Source of the DNA: Silene latifolia
Lineage: Eukaryota; Streptophyta; Magnoliopsida; Caryophyllales; Caryophyllaceae
Assembly (NCBI RefSeq): GCF_048544455.1
Contig: NC_133537.1
Span: 14,817,541-14,881,540, forward strand
Direction: 5' to 3'
Length of the DNA: 64,000 bases
Shown here: one piece after another, positions 23,711-36,600 of the stretch
Layout: each line of letters starts with the position of its first letter
Position numbering within the stretch: position 1 is the stretch's first letter
The notes under the pieces: generated by a model
The model's database searches: none
Told to the model about the DNA's origin: nothing
What the model saw: the letters and a program-made list of their open reading frames with translations, nothing else
Position numbers and translations under genes: made by a program

Positions 23711-24325
23711 AATTGCCGGAATATAAAAATAGTGTGAATTTGGACATAATCTCAAACGTTCGGGGTTAAATTGCACATATGGAAACATTTGGAGGCAATT
23801 TGCACATAGCCTCAAACGTTTGGGGACAATTTGCTATTTTCTAAGAAAAACTTGCAAGAAACAGTCTCTTACTGAAGTTACGTATTACTCCAGTTGATAT
23901 GATTTTTATAACCCCTTTATCATTGGTGATGGTTCAAATCGACTTTTTTATTTGGCACATTTTTTCATAATAAGCGTAATTTTTAATATAAATCGTGATC
24001 ATTTTTATCGGTAAACCATTTCACATTGCATGTAATATGATTTTTATAACCCCTTTATCATTAATATCATTAATGGTGGTTCAAATCGACTTTTTTATTT
24101 GGCACATTTTTCCACAATAAGCGTATTTTCTAATATAAACCGTGATCATTTTTATCGGTAAGCTATTTCACATTACACGTAATACGATTTTTATAACTCC
24201 TTTATCATTGATGGTGGTTCAAATCGACTTTTTTATTTGGCACATTTTTTCATAATAAGCGTATTTTTTAATATAAATCGTGACCATTTTTATCGGTAAA
24301 CTATTTGACATTACACGTAACTATT
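23711..24325. repeat. Short tandem repeat region, unit about 140 bp, three copies
   Basis: Copies starting at 23901, 24039 and 24186 share gatttttataac-cctttatcatt, ggttcaaatcgac, tttatttggcac, and catttttatcggtaa. Spacing is 138 and 147 bp and the copies differ at scattered sites. Just before them (about 23740-23835) a phrase around ctcaaacgttt-gggg with (a)attgcacata is also repeated at short range. No coding sequence. Confidence 0.75.
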
Positions 24326-24940
24326 TTACTATACTTGAGATACCCTTTTATTTCAAAACTAATATGGATCTTGCGCATGCATGCGCGGTATTTATAGATC
24401 TTTTAGTTTATAAATAATGTATTATTTATAGATTTGAAATTGACATATTATTAATTTTTCATATTTCAATATGAGTATAAAAAATTGAAATGGAAAACTA
24501 ATAAAAAGAATTGAGCAAAGCCATAAAATGTGTATTTTAATGAAATTTTTTACCAATAAACTAATGGTGCTAATTTATAAATTTTCTCAAATAATTTTAA
24601 AGGTTTTTTTTTGTCAGAAAATTAATAATGTCAGTTCATAATTTTTTTAATACGAATTAAGTACGTGGTATTTTTTTTTTATACCAAACTAATAATATCA
24701 ATTTATCGGGTTTTCGAATTTTTAGATTTATACCAATTTTATTTTATTTTAATTAAAAGATTATAATTTAGTTAAAAAAAAAAAAGATAATAATGGTATA
24801 TCTTAATTAAAAGATATCATTTATTAAAAATTAAAAATAGAGTCTTATTGTTTCTTTATTTAGCTAGATTTCATTTGGAGGAAAAACTATTGAAAAGTTA
24901 TTCTCTTAGTAGTAGGGGATTATAAAATGATAATTCAACT
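24326..24940. other. AT-rich spacer, no gene seen
   Basis: This stretch is AT-rich with homopolymer runs. A 14-base perfect palindrome (gcgcatgcatgcgc) lies at 24373-24386 and is the only structured feature I can see. Confidence 0.4.
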
Positions 24941-24959
24941 TAGTGCGAAATCGTCTCCC

Positions 24960-25495
24960 TACGGCCGCAGCCGCGAATCTGTAGATCCAATCAAAGTTTA
25001 TTATGAATCCTGAGCCCAATTGCCGCCAAATTCCGAGTTTACGGTTTACCCACCGAAATTAATACTCCAGTTGCAGTTCTTCATCTTCATCTTCTCCCTA
25101 AAGAAGTTCCTTCTCAAACCCTAATCCTCTCAGATTTAAATCGTAATAATTACAAAATCAGTTGCCAAACAAGAAGATGGTTTGGTTTGATAATACTCTC
25201 TTCGTCGTTGATTGTGCTCAATGTTGTGCGCTTAATTCCATTGATTTAAATTCCTACAAACAAGCTATAATTTAAGGTAAATTTCATCTTACGACTAATA
25301 ATTCTTCTTGAATTCATTGTTGGTTTGGTTTGATAAAAACCAGGAATAAGATTTATATTATTGTTTTCTGGCATTACAGGAAATTATGGCAGAGGATCAA
25401 ACTTGCATCGTCCAATTGTTGCTGTCTAATTGCCCGACCTACGGAACTCGCAATTCGATTACCATTTTTCACATCAGCAGTCAGTCAGTTTAAAC
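24960..25495 (+). other. Possible spliced transcript of unknown nature
   Basis: The stretch 24960-25275 is GC-richer than its flanks and ends in a plausible donor (aag|gtaaat near 25274). A plausible acceptor (attacag|gaaatt near 25379-25381) is followed by a short frame starting MAEDQTCIVQ. Only very short frames are present (for example MVWFDNTLFVVDCAQ at 25175). I recognise no protein family. It could be a non-coding transcript or the remains of a gene's first exons. Confidence 0.2.
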
Positions 25496-25644
25496 GGTAG
25501 CTGCTTCTCGTCATATATCTTTGCTGACTGTTTTAGTTACATGCCTAATTGTGAACTGTGTAGTTCCACCAAATGACTATGTTATGTTACTTCTGACTAT
25601 CATTGCTTGTTGGACCGTGTGAATCCATTTTATCCGACATAGTA

Positions 25645-25734
25645 CTCCCTACGTTCCAATCATTTGTTTACCTTTGATTAAAATACCCCTCACAAAGACT
25701 AAAAATGGTAAACAAATGATCGAGACAAAGGGAG
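25645..25734. mobile_element. Stowaway-like MITE (90 bp)
   Basis: Inverted ends (ctccctacgttccaatcatt and its near complement) are flanked by TA at 25643-25644 and 25735-25736. It belongs to the same family as the copy in UFL1 intron 1. Confidence 0.8.
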
Positions 25735-25944
25735 TAGTAACTTCTGAATAGAATTGTGCACTCAAAATGGTACTGTGAAATGCCTGCATTGCTATTTACA
25801 TGATTTCTTCATGCACACTGTTTCGAAGCAATTGACCATTACAATCAAGTTATAGGAATAACTTCAACCACTAGCTTTTATATACACATGATTCATGCCA
25901 AAAGAACTTCACAAATTCTCATTTGTAACGGAGAAATATGAGTT

Positions 25945-26035
25945 GCGACGACCATTTTATGGTAAAATGTCACCATCATCTGATAAATAATAATTTATGG
26001 ATGGTTACTTTTAATCATAAAATGGTCACATTTCC
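25945..26035. repeat. Imperfect hairpin element
   Basis: The phrase gaccattttatggtaaaatg near 25949 returns as an imperfect complement near 26010-26033. A small foldback element is likely. It lies downstream of the CCT gene. Confidence 0.35.
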
Positions 26036-26168
26036 TCCATCACAATTTGTGACCCGTCACAAGAGAAACCAACTGAATGAACTTTTAGTAATTATTTGAT
26101 TTTGCTAGTTCACACTTCACTCTTTGCGGTTTCCTCCTTCCCTAGATATTCTTAATTGCTATGACAAA

Positions 26169-27309
26169 TTATGGAACTATATTGGATGAGATGGAGTCTA
26201 GGAGAAGAATCCAATCCTCTTCGTTCACATCACGTGCCATTTGAGTCCATTTTATATCTGTAGAGTAGTCTGACTTTTCGAGTTCATTGTTCCTTGCAAA
26301 TCGGCCTCTAACTCTTGGCCTGCTATCAGCTAATGTCTTCCTACAAGTATACTGATCCCCAATCACAGTACAGTATTGTGTTAATTTTTTATTCAGTAAG
26401 TTACTTGAATGATATAACAGATATAATCTTTTTATCAAGTTGCAAAATTACCTCGTAAGTATAGACTGACCTGAATTTTTTTGCTGAAGTTCCTTTGGCT
26501 TCTCTTGCTGCGATACCTTTCAATCCTTTGCTTTTTCTCGGTAGGACTATATCGACATGGCTTCGTCATACCTTCAATAATAATGCTCGTGGTTTCGTTT
26601 GCCAGGGGACTTGCGTCATGGTGGTAATGCTGATGTGGCATCTTAACTCCCTGTCAAGATAAGATCAACAGTGTCGTCAGTATGAAGGTACATCATTTAA
26701 TAGAGTTCACGTTTGAGTTTCTTTTATACATTGTTCCCCCTTGAGTCAGAATATAATAGTTACATTCCCTCCCCACTAGGTGTATCTTCAGAATGGAGTT
26801 TGTTACGGAAGTAGTTAAGTAGAGATTGAGAAATTTTTTTCTTGATTTTACCAAGTATAGAAATTTCCAATTATGTTGGAAATGACCCGAAAACTGGCGA
26901 CAATATTAATGAGATGGAGGGACTATCCGACCGTTGGAAGAGTTACCTGATCTAGATCAAATGTACTAGACACTCGTCTCATGGATCCCAAATTCAGGTT
27001 TGAAATGCTTATATGAGGATCTGAAACAGGTGTGTAGATCTCTTTTTTGTGGAGGGAGTAACTACTTAGGCTTCTCTTAAACAACGTCCTAGTGGAATTA
27101 AGTGGATGACTACTGGTACAGCTTAAAGGCGAACTTGGTGAACCTATATAACTACCACCAGTACTAGTACTACCGTTACCATTCTCAGCCATTCCAGTCT
27201 CGTCAACAGAGTCAAATTCACATGCAAGAGACTCCCTGAATAGTTGTGATAAATTGGAAGATTCAAACTGGCCAAACGAACCAGATGAATGCTCGTATAA
27301 ATTGTACAT
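26169..27309 (-). CDS. CCT-motif-only protein (CMF family), 3 exons, 241 aa
   Basis: This is a nuclear regulator of the CONSTANS/TOC1 domain class without a B-box or receiver domain. Exons on the minus strand: 27309-26947, 26650-26471, 26351-26169 (121 + 60 + 60 residues plus stop). All junctions are GT/AG and in phase 0. The CCT motif spans about residues 155-202 and is split by the last intron: YSPTEKKQRIERYRSKRSQR, then NFSKKIQ joined to YTCRKTLADSRPRVRGRFAR. The N-terminal 150 residues are Ser/Gly-rich. CCT motifs contact NF-Y subunits and DNA and drive nuclear import. A TATA-like box is on the minus strand about 95 bp before the ATG. CMF proteins act in flowering, light and starch responses, but which role this one has cannot be read from sequence. 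Confidence 0.9.
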
Positions 27310-27400
27310 GGCTCTTTAAGGCGTTGTGGTTATGGAAAGTAAATAAATGAAATCAATTGGGAATGAAGTGAGAATAGACTTTGATGCTCTCTTTGCTAAC

Positions 27401-27410
27401 TTATATAAAT
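27401..27410 (-). promoter_or_regulatory. TATA box of the CCT gene
   Basis: On the minus strand the bases read atttatataa, about 92-101 bp upstream of the start codon at 27309. This leaves room for a 5' UTR of about 60 bp. Confidence 0.5.
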
Positions 27411-27722
27411 GAGAAGGTAATTAGGAGTTTTGTTGAACAGAGGGCTGAATAGTTGACTCATTTCCTACGATGTCTCTGTCTATATAGGGCTCTACCATTG
27501 CTCTCCTATTTTTTCCCACCCCACAAAGAAAAGGTTAGTAGCCTTTCTTTTTCTTTGCATCAGATGCAGCATTGTCTCAATCCATGTGATTGAACATTGA
27601 AGTGACTTTAATATTCTCTAATCGCACTATGGTACACGGTCTGTATGGAGGGCATACGGTATGTGAGGTTAGGGTTTTATACAAAAAAAGTAAATGAAAT
27701 GTTGATTAATTAATTAATACTT

Positions 27723-27773
<51 letters not shown>
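27723..27773. repeat. (AGT)n microsatellite, about 17 units
   Basis: An uninterrupted trinucleotide run lies about 415 bp upstream of the CCT gene start codon. Its length is likely to vary between individuals. Confidence 0.9.
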
Positions 27774-30700
27774 AGCTTGTTATTGATACTAGTGTCACCT
27801 GTAATATAGGAAAATAAAATCCCATGTATGGATGATTGATATCTGAATGTATCACTATAAATTTCCTCTGTTTTTGAACTCCCATTAACTCGTGAAAACT
27901 ACCCTCAGTACAAGTTGAGCCCTTAGAAAATAAAGATTGCTCAAAAGAAGGGAAGAGTAAATTTTATGAGAGTAAAAGACGAAGTCCACTTATTCAGAGG
28001 TCTTAAGTCTGGAACTTTGAGAATGGAGTCGTGATATTACTTATGAGGGGATAGCTTTACTGCTTTTGTGATACTAGAAACTTTAGTTTAAGCAAATAGG
28101 ATACTGAAAAGAATTGCTATATCAACGATTTCATGGGCAGAAGTCAGAACAGTGAGTTATTCGGTAAAACAATAAACTTGCTACGGGAAGTAACTAGGAC
28201 CTCGTTGTATTACTGCAGTAGTAATCCTCCCGTCTCCCATGCCACTTTTTGAGGGATAGAATGGCACCTTGTGGGATATGTATATGAGACTACATGAGGT
28301 AATGGTATTGTCATTTTTATTGGAGCTAAAACACTTGATTTAGTATCTAGGCAAAAAAAAAAAAAAATTTGATTTAATATATCATTATTGTTGTAGAGGC
28401 TTTTGCATAAGGGAAGGTATTTTATCGAGGTGATCACTAGGAGTTCCGAAATTAATCATTAAAGAGATTGTTTGTATGTTATCGGCATTATTCATGATGC
28501 TTTGCAGATGGCTTGGGATATATATCGAGTTTGGTGGAGACATAAAACTAGACTTCCGATATTTCAAGGTAGTAGTAGTCGAGTCATGAGTGAGCACTGT
28601 CTCTGTTAGGCTAATGAAATCTCTGTCAAATTTTGGATATTCCTATTACATTTACAACTATATATTTACTGGTTGTCTCCCTATTGTTTGAAGGCCGTGA
28701 AAGAAGCCTCAAAAGGCCCCAACCTCTCTTCTACTAAATTGCGCATTGCATTAAAAAAAAGTCATATTACACAAACCAAAGTAATTGTAGCCTTGTAGGT
28801 AGGATGAAGTGATGAACGATGAGACCCTGTATCTTAAACTCAAACTCCCTCAATTTAGAGGTTTCAAAGAATTGTAATGTAAAATCTTTAATTAATGAAA
28901 TGTTCGCCTCCTTATATTCAGGATTGGCAATTTGAATTTTGTATGGCTTTAAACCAACTGAAGATACGCATGAATGAATTTCTTCAGTTTGGAGAACTTT
29001 GAGCAGAACTTGGCCTAGTTGTTAATGGGTTGAATGATGCTATAAACGTGCGGCGCCTCAAGGAAAATATGAATTTTTTTTATAAATTTGTCTAATTAGC
29101 GTGCCTTTTTTTTTTTTTTTTTTTTTTTTTTGGGTACAAGAGAGGGATAGGCATCCTGAAAAGCGAAGCTAACTAGAAATTGAAACTTCAGTAGCATTCT
29201 CGCGGAGGATGGCGCATAGCTCAGGCCGAGGAGAGTCGAGATGGATAGATCGAATATGTTCCGAAAATCAGCTTGCTAAGTGAAATGAAGACTAACATGC
29301 ATGAGAATAAGGAGAGTATGTATGCCCTTTTAGTAGAAAGGGATAGTGGGGAAGCTATATGGCATCTTAGAAAGTGGGTCACTGGGTCCATCAATTTGAT
29401 CACTATCACTGTAAGATTGAAAACGGGCACCTAAACCTTAAAGTATATAGTGCTGACTGCTGAACAGTGGAAAATGGAAATGATTTGCTACTTGGACTTG
29501 TAGCACAATAGAGTATACGTACATGAGAGTAGTCACTAGTCAGTAGAGCTTACTAACCTGAGACGACTCTTAACTTGAGACGGACTTGACATAAGATTAG
29601 CGTTTTAGCTAAAAAATTCGCGAACTATTGTTGCAAATGGTTGATATAGGTGACACGAAATAATTTGGGTTAGATTCGAGTTGAAAAATGAAGATGCAAG
29701 AGTATATAGTTTTCTGTGTGTGTGTGTTGACAGAAACTACAGAATTTACTTGGACAACGTTCCATCAGTTGGTTGGGCAATTGCTGGTTGAGCACCAATT
29801 GAAAACCAACAAACCCTTGCATGCATCTTCGGCCAATAAGCATGTCCATATACAAAATTTACTTTGCCACCAAATGAATTGTATTGCCTTCCCTTGTGTT
29901 GTCACTTTCACTAAAATTTCCTCCTAATTGTCATTCAAACAATTTGATTTGGTTTGTCCACTTAGTCATGACATTCTATAGTTGATACAATGATGTTTCT
30001 AAGAATTCTTATGTTATTTCTTGTCAATGATTTTCATAGCGGTTAGATCTGAAAATGATTTGAGAACATTGTGGATTCGTAATTCAACGTACCTTTTATT
30101 ACAAGCGAAGAAGTTAGTATTTAGATCCTACAATAATAACAATTTGTCTTGTGTAGGGTGGTTTTACATAAGGATATTGTAAAACGGATCCAAAATAGAA
30201 AGGGGACAAAAGTAACATTGTCTAACATGTACAATCCTCATAATAAACTGCTTACAATTTTCATATTAACCACTTACTGAAGATATCTTTCATTTATTTC
30301 CCAAAACAATATTATAGTAATTTATAATGTAGATTGGTAGAAGAGTTACCGAAGTTCATAGTCATGAGGCTAATTATTAGTTAAATGTTAGGCTTTGAGA
30401 TGTTAAGCATCACATTTGGGTGTGATTCTATTTTTGCTATAGCTATTTTTACTGTGAAAAGCATTGTTCATCCCTAGTTACATGGAATAGACATGTGCAA
30501 ATTTTTTCACCCCTGTAACATGGTTACTGAATACTTCCCCTGTTCCCCACCTCTGACACACAGCTTTAGGTAGTGTCAACAATGGAAATGAAGTAGTAGA
30601 AGCACAACTCGACACTCTACTGTAGCCTCCACCGTATCCCTACGATTGTAGGAATGTCCTAAGTTGAATTATGGGGTATCTATGCAACCTTAACAGCCAC

Positions 30701-33370
30701 ATAGCCATGGTGCGCAGTGGGACTGCACACTTTCTACTCTTCTAGAACTATCTTCTCTGGTGATGTAAATGCAGTCAAGTATAGTTATGGATGTGGCCTG
30801 ATTGTGGCCCGCAAGTCCAATATTTCCCCCCACCCCACAGTATTTTGTGTGATTCTACGTCTAAATCAAGACCGGCTCAGTGACTCAAAATTAATGAAAT
30901 GACTAATATTGCAGATTGCAGTAGTGAAGATTGCGGTTTGCGGAATGCAGATTGCAGATTACATTAAAGGTCACTCTCTTCATTCTTCACTGACTTCCTT
31001 CGATAGACATTGGACATACATCTTTGTTTTTTTAGCTATTCATAATGAGTGACGCAACACATTTTATGAACAATGTCAATACTACATGAAACATGCAGTC
31101 GGCTTACGATTAATTTATCATTCCCTTCCCAAATCTTTAGTGAGTTAGAGCTTGTTATTCCCATCCCAAGCAATAGGTTTTGCAAAGTCAGCGTCATAGC
31201 CAGTTTTTCATTTATTTTTTTTGATGGAGGCTGACGCACTCTCTCAAAATCAAAATATACGTGCATTATACATAGAGTTTTTCTAATTATCTTTGTCCAC
31301 TGTCGCAGTCGCTATCGCTGTCACTTTCTAGTTTTCTTTTAGTCTTGGACGTAACACACTCCTGAAAAAAAGAAAAAGAAAAAAGAAAGATGCTTAGTCA
31401 AACCGTTGAAAGCATAGGATGAGATTAAGAAGTAAACTTTCTGATACTTTTGGCGACATGGATTGATGATTAATTATTTGGGTTATCTAGGTTGGAAATA
31501 ATGACTAACTAATAGTATGCATAAATTCTTGTTTAAGACGGTGATATTAATTTTAGTTGTAAAACGGATTCAAATAAGGATCATTTTACTCGTTAAAACG
31601 GATGTCACGGTCTTCTTATGCAAAACTAGCTGAATAGTGTGTGCAATAACCAATCACAAATCTCAAAAATGGTGATATATGTAGTTGGGCAGGTTTGAGA
31701 TGAGGGTCAACGAAGATGGCTATAGGCTGCTGTGTTTTTGCATGTCAACGCCGCACCAAAAGAAAGAAAAAAACTACGTGATTGATTATTTAAATTTGCA
31801 GGATTTGCATTTCGATCATTTCGTCCCTTTGACCTTTCTTTGCCTTTTTCATAATCTAACACAAATTGGGCATTTGTCATGTGGTAATTCTATTACACAA
31901 TTGTCATTTTTTTCTTGTGTTAAATGACGCCAAAATCAGTATAATATGTGGGATATGAGATTTGAACCTGTGACCTATTATTACGATACTTTGATTTTAG
32001 CAACTAGGTTAAAACCTCTTTGGTACGACTTACGAGATAGTGGAGTATTTTGTAAGGCTAACCATATATCGCTTTTATTTTCTAGTGGATTACTTAGTGG
32101 GTATAAAAATAGGGATTCTAGTTAAATGCTTGATCTCGAATTACCTTATCATTAGACCGTCTCATGGGTGATGACTATCTGTAGTTACATTATGTTTTGG
32201 GAATGGTTTTTGTTGAGATAATTCTACTTCTCTAGATGCATGCATGATTAAATTATGCGAATACATTATGTCTAAACACAAATGCATTGGTTAATCAGTT
32301 TGAAAAGGTTGATGCATTTTGCATCACAACTGCACAAGTGGTCGTAGTTCAGCCTCCCCCACCCCACCATAGAACAGAAGATAAGCATAAGAAAAGACAA
32401 GACTTAATATTAGTGATATAAAGGTTATTAAACTTTCTAATACATAATTACATATACATCCTCTCTTTATTGCACCTTTCTATCACAAATTCTCACTTTA
32501 GACGGACACTATCTGTCTAAAGTTGTAAACGGGTTAAATATCACACCACTTTTATAATAAGACAAACAACAAGTGAGATCTCACCACTTTGTCTTATTAT
32601 GTAAGTGGTAACATTTTTGACCCGTCTACACTTTAGACGGATATACCCGTCCAAAGCGAGACTAATTGCCTTTCTATTCACTCTTCAATTATACCGCCAT
32701 TTTTGGGATTAGATGTGTGATATATCAACTATTAGTCTATCTATACTACTCCATTACATTACCTACAGTCCTACACTAGTACCTCTTGCTTTGTGAACTT
32801 GATTACACGAGATCGTCAGATAAGAAATACCCCCTCCCTAATGGTTGATAGGTTTGGATGAAATCTGATTTGAACTCGACCCATAATTCTTGTTGTTTTC
32901 CTTATGACAATTTAGGTCTATCTATTTAAGTTTATTATATTCGTTATCATTTGTTTTATGTGTAGACTTGACAACCGGTTAATTAGGTTGAGTGTGGGTT
33001 GGTGTGTGTGTCATTTTCAGGTGTAGTGTTACCAATTTACTGTATTTAGGAATGACAGTCAGTTTGCGACAATAGACATTCAGATCGGCTAGGGTCGGTT
33101 AATTCTAGCTGCGGGTTAATTTAGGATCCTATGTTCGGTGCGAGTCGGGTACATTTAGTTAGTTTTGTCAGGTCAAGTTAGGCGCGTACTATTCACTGAT
33201 AAATGGTACGAGAACTCGTGAAGGCCTCCTAATCCTCTGTTGGGCCAGACCGGCATTAAAGAGTGGGCCTTAAAAGTCCTAGGATTTAGTTAACTTAACA
33301 AAGGCATGTGGGCTGTGGCCCATGTAAATTCAACCTGACTGATTTCTCCGTTCTCTGATGGAAACTAAAA
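27774..33370. other. Gene-poor stretch
   Basis: No reading frame here resembles a known family or has exon-like neighbours. It holds a 26-base T run at 29106-29131, a small foldback MITE near 32490-32665 and scattered low-complexity sequence. The open frames present are short and have unordered composition. Confidence 0.45.
32490..32665. mobile_element. Foldback MITE-like element
   Basis: The left arm (tctcactttagacggacact) and the right arm (ending tccaaagcgagact) are imperfect inverted repeats, and the motif ttagacgga recurs inside. The same agacgg-type phrase occurs upstream of UFL1 (13167-13196), suggesting a local family. Target duplication not resolved. Confidence 0.5.
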
Positions 33371-33385
33371 AAAAAAGGGACGTGC

Positions 33386-34078
33386 TTTTTCACATATGGA
33401 TTTTACTCTTTTACATACGAATTTTACGATTTTACCCTTATTATTTTTTTCATCCCTTCATCCAACTATTATCCCTTCCGTGTCTCCCTTCACCACCAAC
33501 ACGGCAACACCACCTCCATTCTACGCCTTCCTTGCTCCAGTCAGCCTAGTCGTCGTCCGACGTTACTTCAGTCAACAGGATTTATCTTTTTCAGTTTTGT
33601 CAAGACAACTCTTAATTGTTCAAACCGGTGCATCTAAAACCAATAATTTATAAATGGAGATCGATGAATTTGATCAATGAGGCTAAAATTGAATTTTGTA
33701 TGGGCTAAGTTAAAGCATTTTTTCTTTTTCTTTGTATTAGAAATGCACTAAGTCCAGATCCCTCAATTGCAGAAATGCTTCAATTCTAGCACAATAACAG
33801 CCACAACATCTTTACCGCCGACATGCCATTTGTTATTGATTTTAGGGAAAAGTATTTAACAAACCCTAATAATTTCAACGAAAGATATTAATAATTGATA
33901 AACAACAAAATTATTTCACTAAATAATCCATTATTCAAGTTTTTAGAACAAATAAATTCGATTTTAAGAAAGTATGGGTAAAAGTTGATTTGATTAGGTT
34001 TAGTGAAAAAAGGGTATGGTATGGAAATTTTATGAAAAATTGTATGTGAAAGAGTAAAGTTTGTATGTGAAAAAGTAA
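33386..34078. mobile_element. Element with about 45-bp inverted ends
   Basis: The phrase ctttttcacatatggatttt at 33386 returns as an imperfect complement (ending tatgtgaaaaag) near 34060-34075, with a second matching block inside each end. No coding frame of note lies between. A non-autonomous DNA transposon is the simplest reading; the superfamily is unknown. Confidence 0.45.
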
Positions 34079-34222
34079 TTCCAAACCCAACCCTTAACCG
34101 ATAATGCCATAATTTAGTTAGTCTTAAAATAAAACTATCTTGTAAATAAAAATACCAAGTCCAAAGGGGCAGTACAACAGATTGCAAGTGTGCTAATAGC
34201 ATTAAACTAACATCAAGTTTTG

Positions 34223-34303
34223 CTTAGTGACGGTGACAAGTTTGTGACAACATTATTTAAATCGGGTGTGAGTTATCACTAACTTGTGACTGTCACCAGT
34301 AAG
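34223..34303. repeat. 81-bp hairpin just downstream of the chitinase-like gene
   Basis: The arm cttagtgacggtgacaagtt pairs with the complement of the phrase ending cttgtgactgtcaccagtaag, leaving a loop of about 20 bases. It begins 14 bp past the stop codon of the minus-strand chitinase-like gene, so it should lie in that gene's 3' UTR. It is probably a small MITE. Confidence 0.6.
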
Positions 34304-34316
34304 AATTTGTATTAAG

Positions 34317-35243
34317 CTAATAGCGAGCAGCAAGTAATGACTGTGATTCCTTCTCATAACGGAAACCCAAACTCTTGGAATCATCAGCACACCATACAAA
34401 TATCCCATATAGTTGTCTTCTTTTCTTCAGTATCTTACACGCCGGGAAAAATGTTGTTGCCGGCGGTAATCCCTTACTTCCGTCACTGATAAAACTCGTT
34501 AGAATCTTACCCCCTTTATAATTCCTTGTTTGCTCCTCGTAATACTTGATGAATTCAGGAATCGTTGTTGTATTATCATACGCATAAAACTGAAAATTTA
34601 CGTAATCTATAACATGCCCATAACTTTTCCATAACGCAGTATAATGACTTTGGACATCTTCATCATCAAACGGCGCTATAGAAGCAAATTTAATCACCTT
34701 TTCGTGTTTAAGCCTTGTTATAAGCTGTCCTATACACTTGGCAAAAGTACTTGAATCAGTCTTGAAGTGCTCATAGTCGATGTCAATCCCATCGAGATTG
34801 TATTGTATAATGATCTTTCTTAAGGAAGTGAATGCGTTGGTGACCCATGATTGAACTGAGGTCGGGTCGAAGTAAGCTGGATTGTTGAACACACTGTCCC
34901 CTCCAACGCTTAAGGCGACCCTAACGTTTTTGTGTTTACGCTTGATTAAGGAAACTTGGGAAGGCGACAGATTATCGGAATCCCAAAAAATGTTGAAGTT
35001 ACCATTTGTGGGAGATGGAGGAGAAGTAGAGGTGTAGTCTATGCCAAAAGAGAGAATGAAGTCAAATTGGACATTTGGGTTGATTGGTACATCTGAAAAG
35101 GTAATATTTCTGAACTCTGCTCCTATGTATTCTCTAAAGATGTTTGAGTTTTTTGCTTGGGTTATTTTTGGGGAAAATAGGGTGATTAAGCTCAAGATTA
35201 TTGGTAGAAAGATGGGATTTTTCTTGAGTTTTGAGATTTCCAT
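34317..35243 (-). CDS. Secreted GH18 chitinase-like protein (tulip bulb chitinase type), 308 aa
   Basis: This is a single-exon gene for a glycoside hydrolase family 18 protein, a (beta/alpha)8 barrel that cleaves chitin by substrate-assisted catalysis. Residues 1-30 form a signal peptide (basic start, hydrophobic [13 protein letters not shown], cut near TQA). The active-site signature is complete: LDGIDIDYE with D151, D154, D156 and catalytic E158. The strand motif LSVGG is at 111-115, and a conserved Trp (FVWCADD) is near 284. The intronless structure and the FREYIGAEF start resemble the class III-like chitinases of tulip bulbs and pokeweed leaves. It probably acts in the apoplast in defence. 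A TATA-like sequence is at 35287-35296. It looks intact. Some family members are storage proteins with no activity, but here the catalytic Glu is kept. Confidence 0.9.
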   Translation of the reverse strand: MEISKLKKNPIFLPIILSLITLFSPKITQAKNSNIFREYIGAEFRNITFSDVPINPNVQFDFILSFGIDYTSTSPPSPTNGNFNIFWDSDNLSPSQVSLIKRKHKNVRVALSVGGDSVFNNPAYFDPTSVQSWVTNAFTSLRKIIIQYNLDGIDIDYEHFKTDSSTFAKCIGQLITRLKHEKVIKFASIAPFDDEDVQSHYTALWKSYGHVIDYVNFQFYAYDNTTTIPEFIKYYEEQTRNYKGGKILTSFISDGSKGLPPATTFFPACKILKKRRQLYGIFVWCADDSKSLGFRYEKESQSLLAARY

Positions 35244-35286
35244 GATTTGTTAGTTATGCATTTTCATGTGTGTGTATTCATGTGTT

Positions 35287-35296
35287 ATTATATAAT
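35287..35296 (-). promoter_or_regulatory. TATA box of the chitinase-like gene
   Basis: An attatataat stretch lies about 45-53 bp upstream of the start codon at 35243, implying a 5' UTR of about 15-25 bases, which is short. Alternative AT-rich boxes lie farther up. Confidence 0.35.
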
Positions 35297-35299
35297 GGT

Positions 35300-36600
35300 T
35301 CTTGAGAATAAAATGGCTTGTAGTTGTTGTAGCTTTAAATTCAAAAGGTTGACTTTCAAACAAGATTAGTATATCCAATTAATAAATTGTTAAGGTCTTG
35401 ACATCTAGAATGTGACAAATTTATGGATTTATTTAGATATAAAATGATGAAATTGACTTTTATCCAAATTAGTACATCCAATTGAGTGAGTAATTGTTAA
35501 GGTCATTTCATTTAAAATTGGACATAATAATATTCGGTTTACATGTTAAATTTTAAGATCCGAATGTACTAAATGTTTGATGTAGTCTCAACTAATTATT
35601 TATATCATTAGTTATTGTATTTGTTTTTTAATTTTTCTCAAGTATTTGGCTTTGTAAAAAGTTGTACGAGTACAATATTTATAAAGGATTAACATTAAAA
35701 TGAGCTTATGATATCTCTCTAATATTGTTACTATATTTTGCTAATATTGTTAATGTATTTTGCTGATTCTACTCTCTACGTTCGAATTATTTGTTTACCG
35801 TATTTATTCTTTGTAAATAATACGGAGTATTTTAATTAAAAGTGAACAAATGATTGATTATATCATAAGGAGTAACTAGCATTTTATGAAATATTATACT
35901 CCGTATGTGGTATTATAGTATACGAGTAATTTGTACTTTCTAATATTATTGTGGATCAATTTACAAAGAATAAATACGTCCATGATGTATTAAGGTCGCA
36001 TGTTGTTGGTCTAACTAATGCGGGTGTTATCATTTACCAACTCCACACATTCTCTAACTAATTTTAGATGCTCTTTATACCACGCCTTCAATAGAACTCG
36101 ATGTCATTGACCCATACATGATAATAACATTAATAAAGCTTGTATGTAAAATAAAACTTAATGCTAGTTAAACTTGCAAATTGCTAATATTAATTAGAAG
36201 AGGGTTGCTATCTACCTTCTCTCCAACCTTTTTCCTTTCTCTTGTTACAACCGATTAAACTAGTATAGATTGTGTGAGCTTAAAAGGCAAGTGGATGAAG
36301 CAAAATATATTTTATTTTAATCAGTTGTGCGAAGAGTAGGTGGAAAAGAAGGTAGAAAAGAGAAGGTAGATAGTTATTCTCTAGTTGTAATGGCTAACGT
36401 ACAGTACACAACACTGTTTCGGGGCAGTTGGCATGCTGAGGCATAAATAAGTGGCTTTGGGCATGGGCGCATGCCAACTTGATGGTCAGTGGACATGATT
36501 ATATTGCAAGTCAACTATTTCAACTCATCAACTTATTAATATGATTATGATTTATAATAAAAATAAAAACTAAAGCAAGCATGCATAAATTGCATATAGT
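35300..36600. other. AT-rich intergenic region with one decayed MITE
   Basis: No gene is seen. A Stowaway-like MITE remnant (101 bp) lies at 35772-35872, flanked by TA, with ends ctctctacgttcgaattatt and a near complement. The rest is AT-rich spacer. Confidence 0.5.

Noticed and set aside
23901-24325. Possible CRISPR-like or centromeric array
   Set aside because: Only three long direct repeats with no unique spacers, in a plant nuclear context.
29106-29131. T run read as the poly(A) tail of a minus-strand SINE
   Set aside because: The adjoining sequence shows no tRNA-like boxes I can identify and no target duplication.
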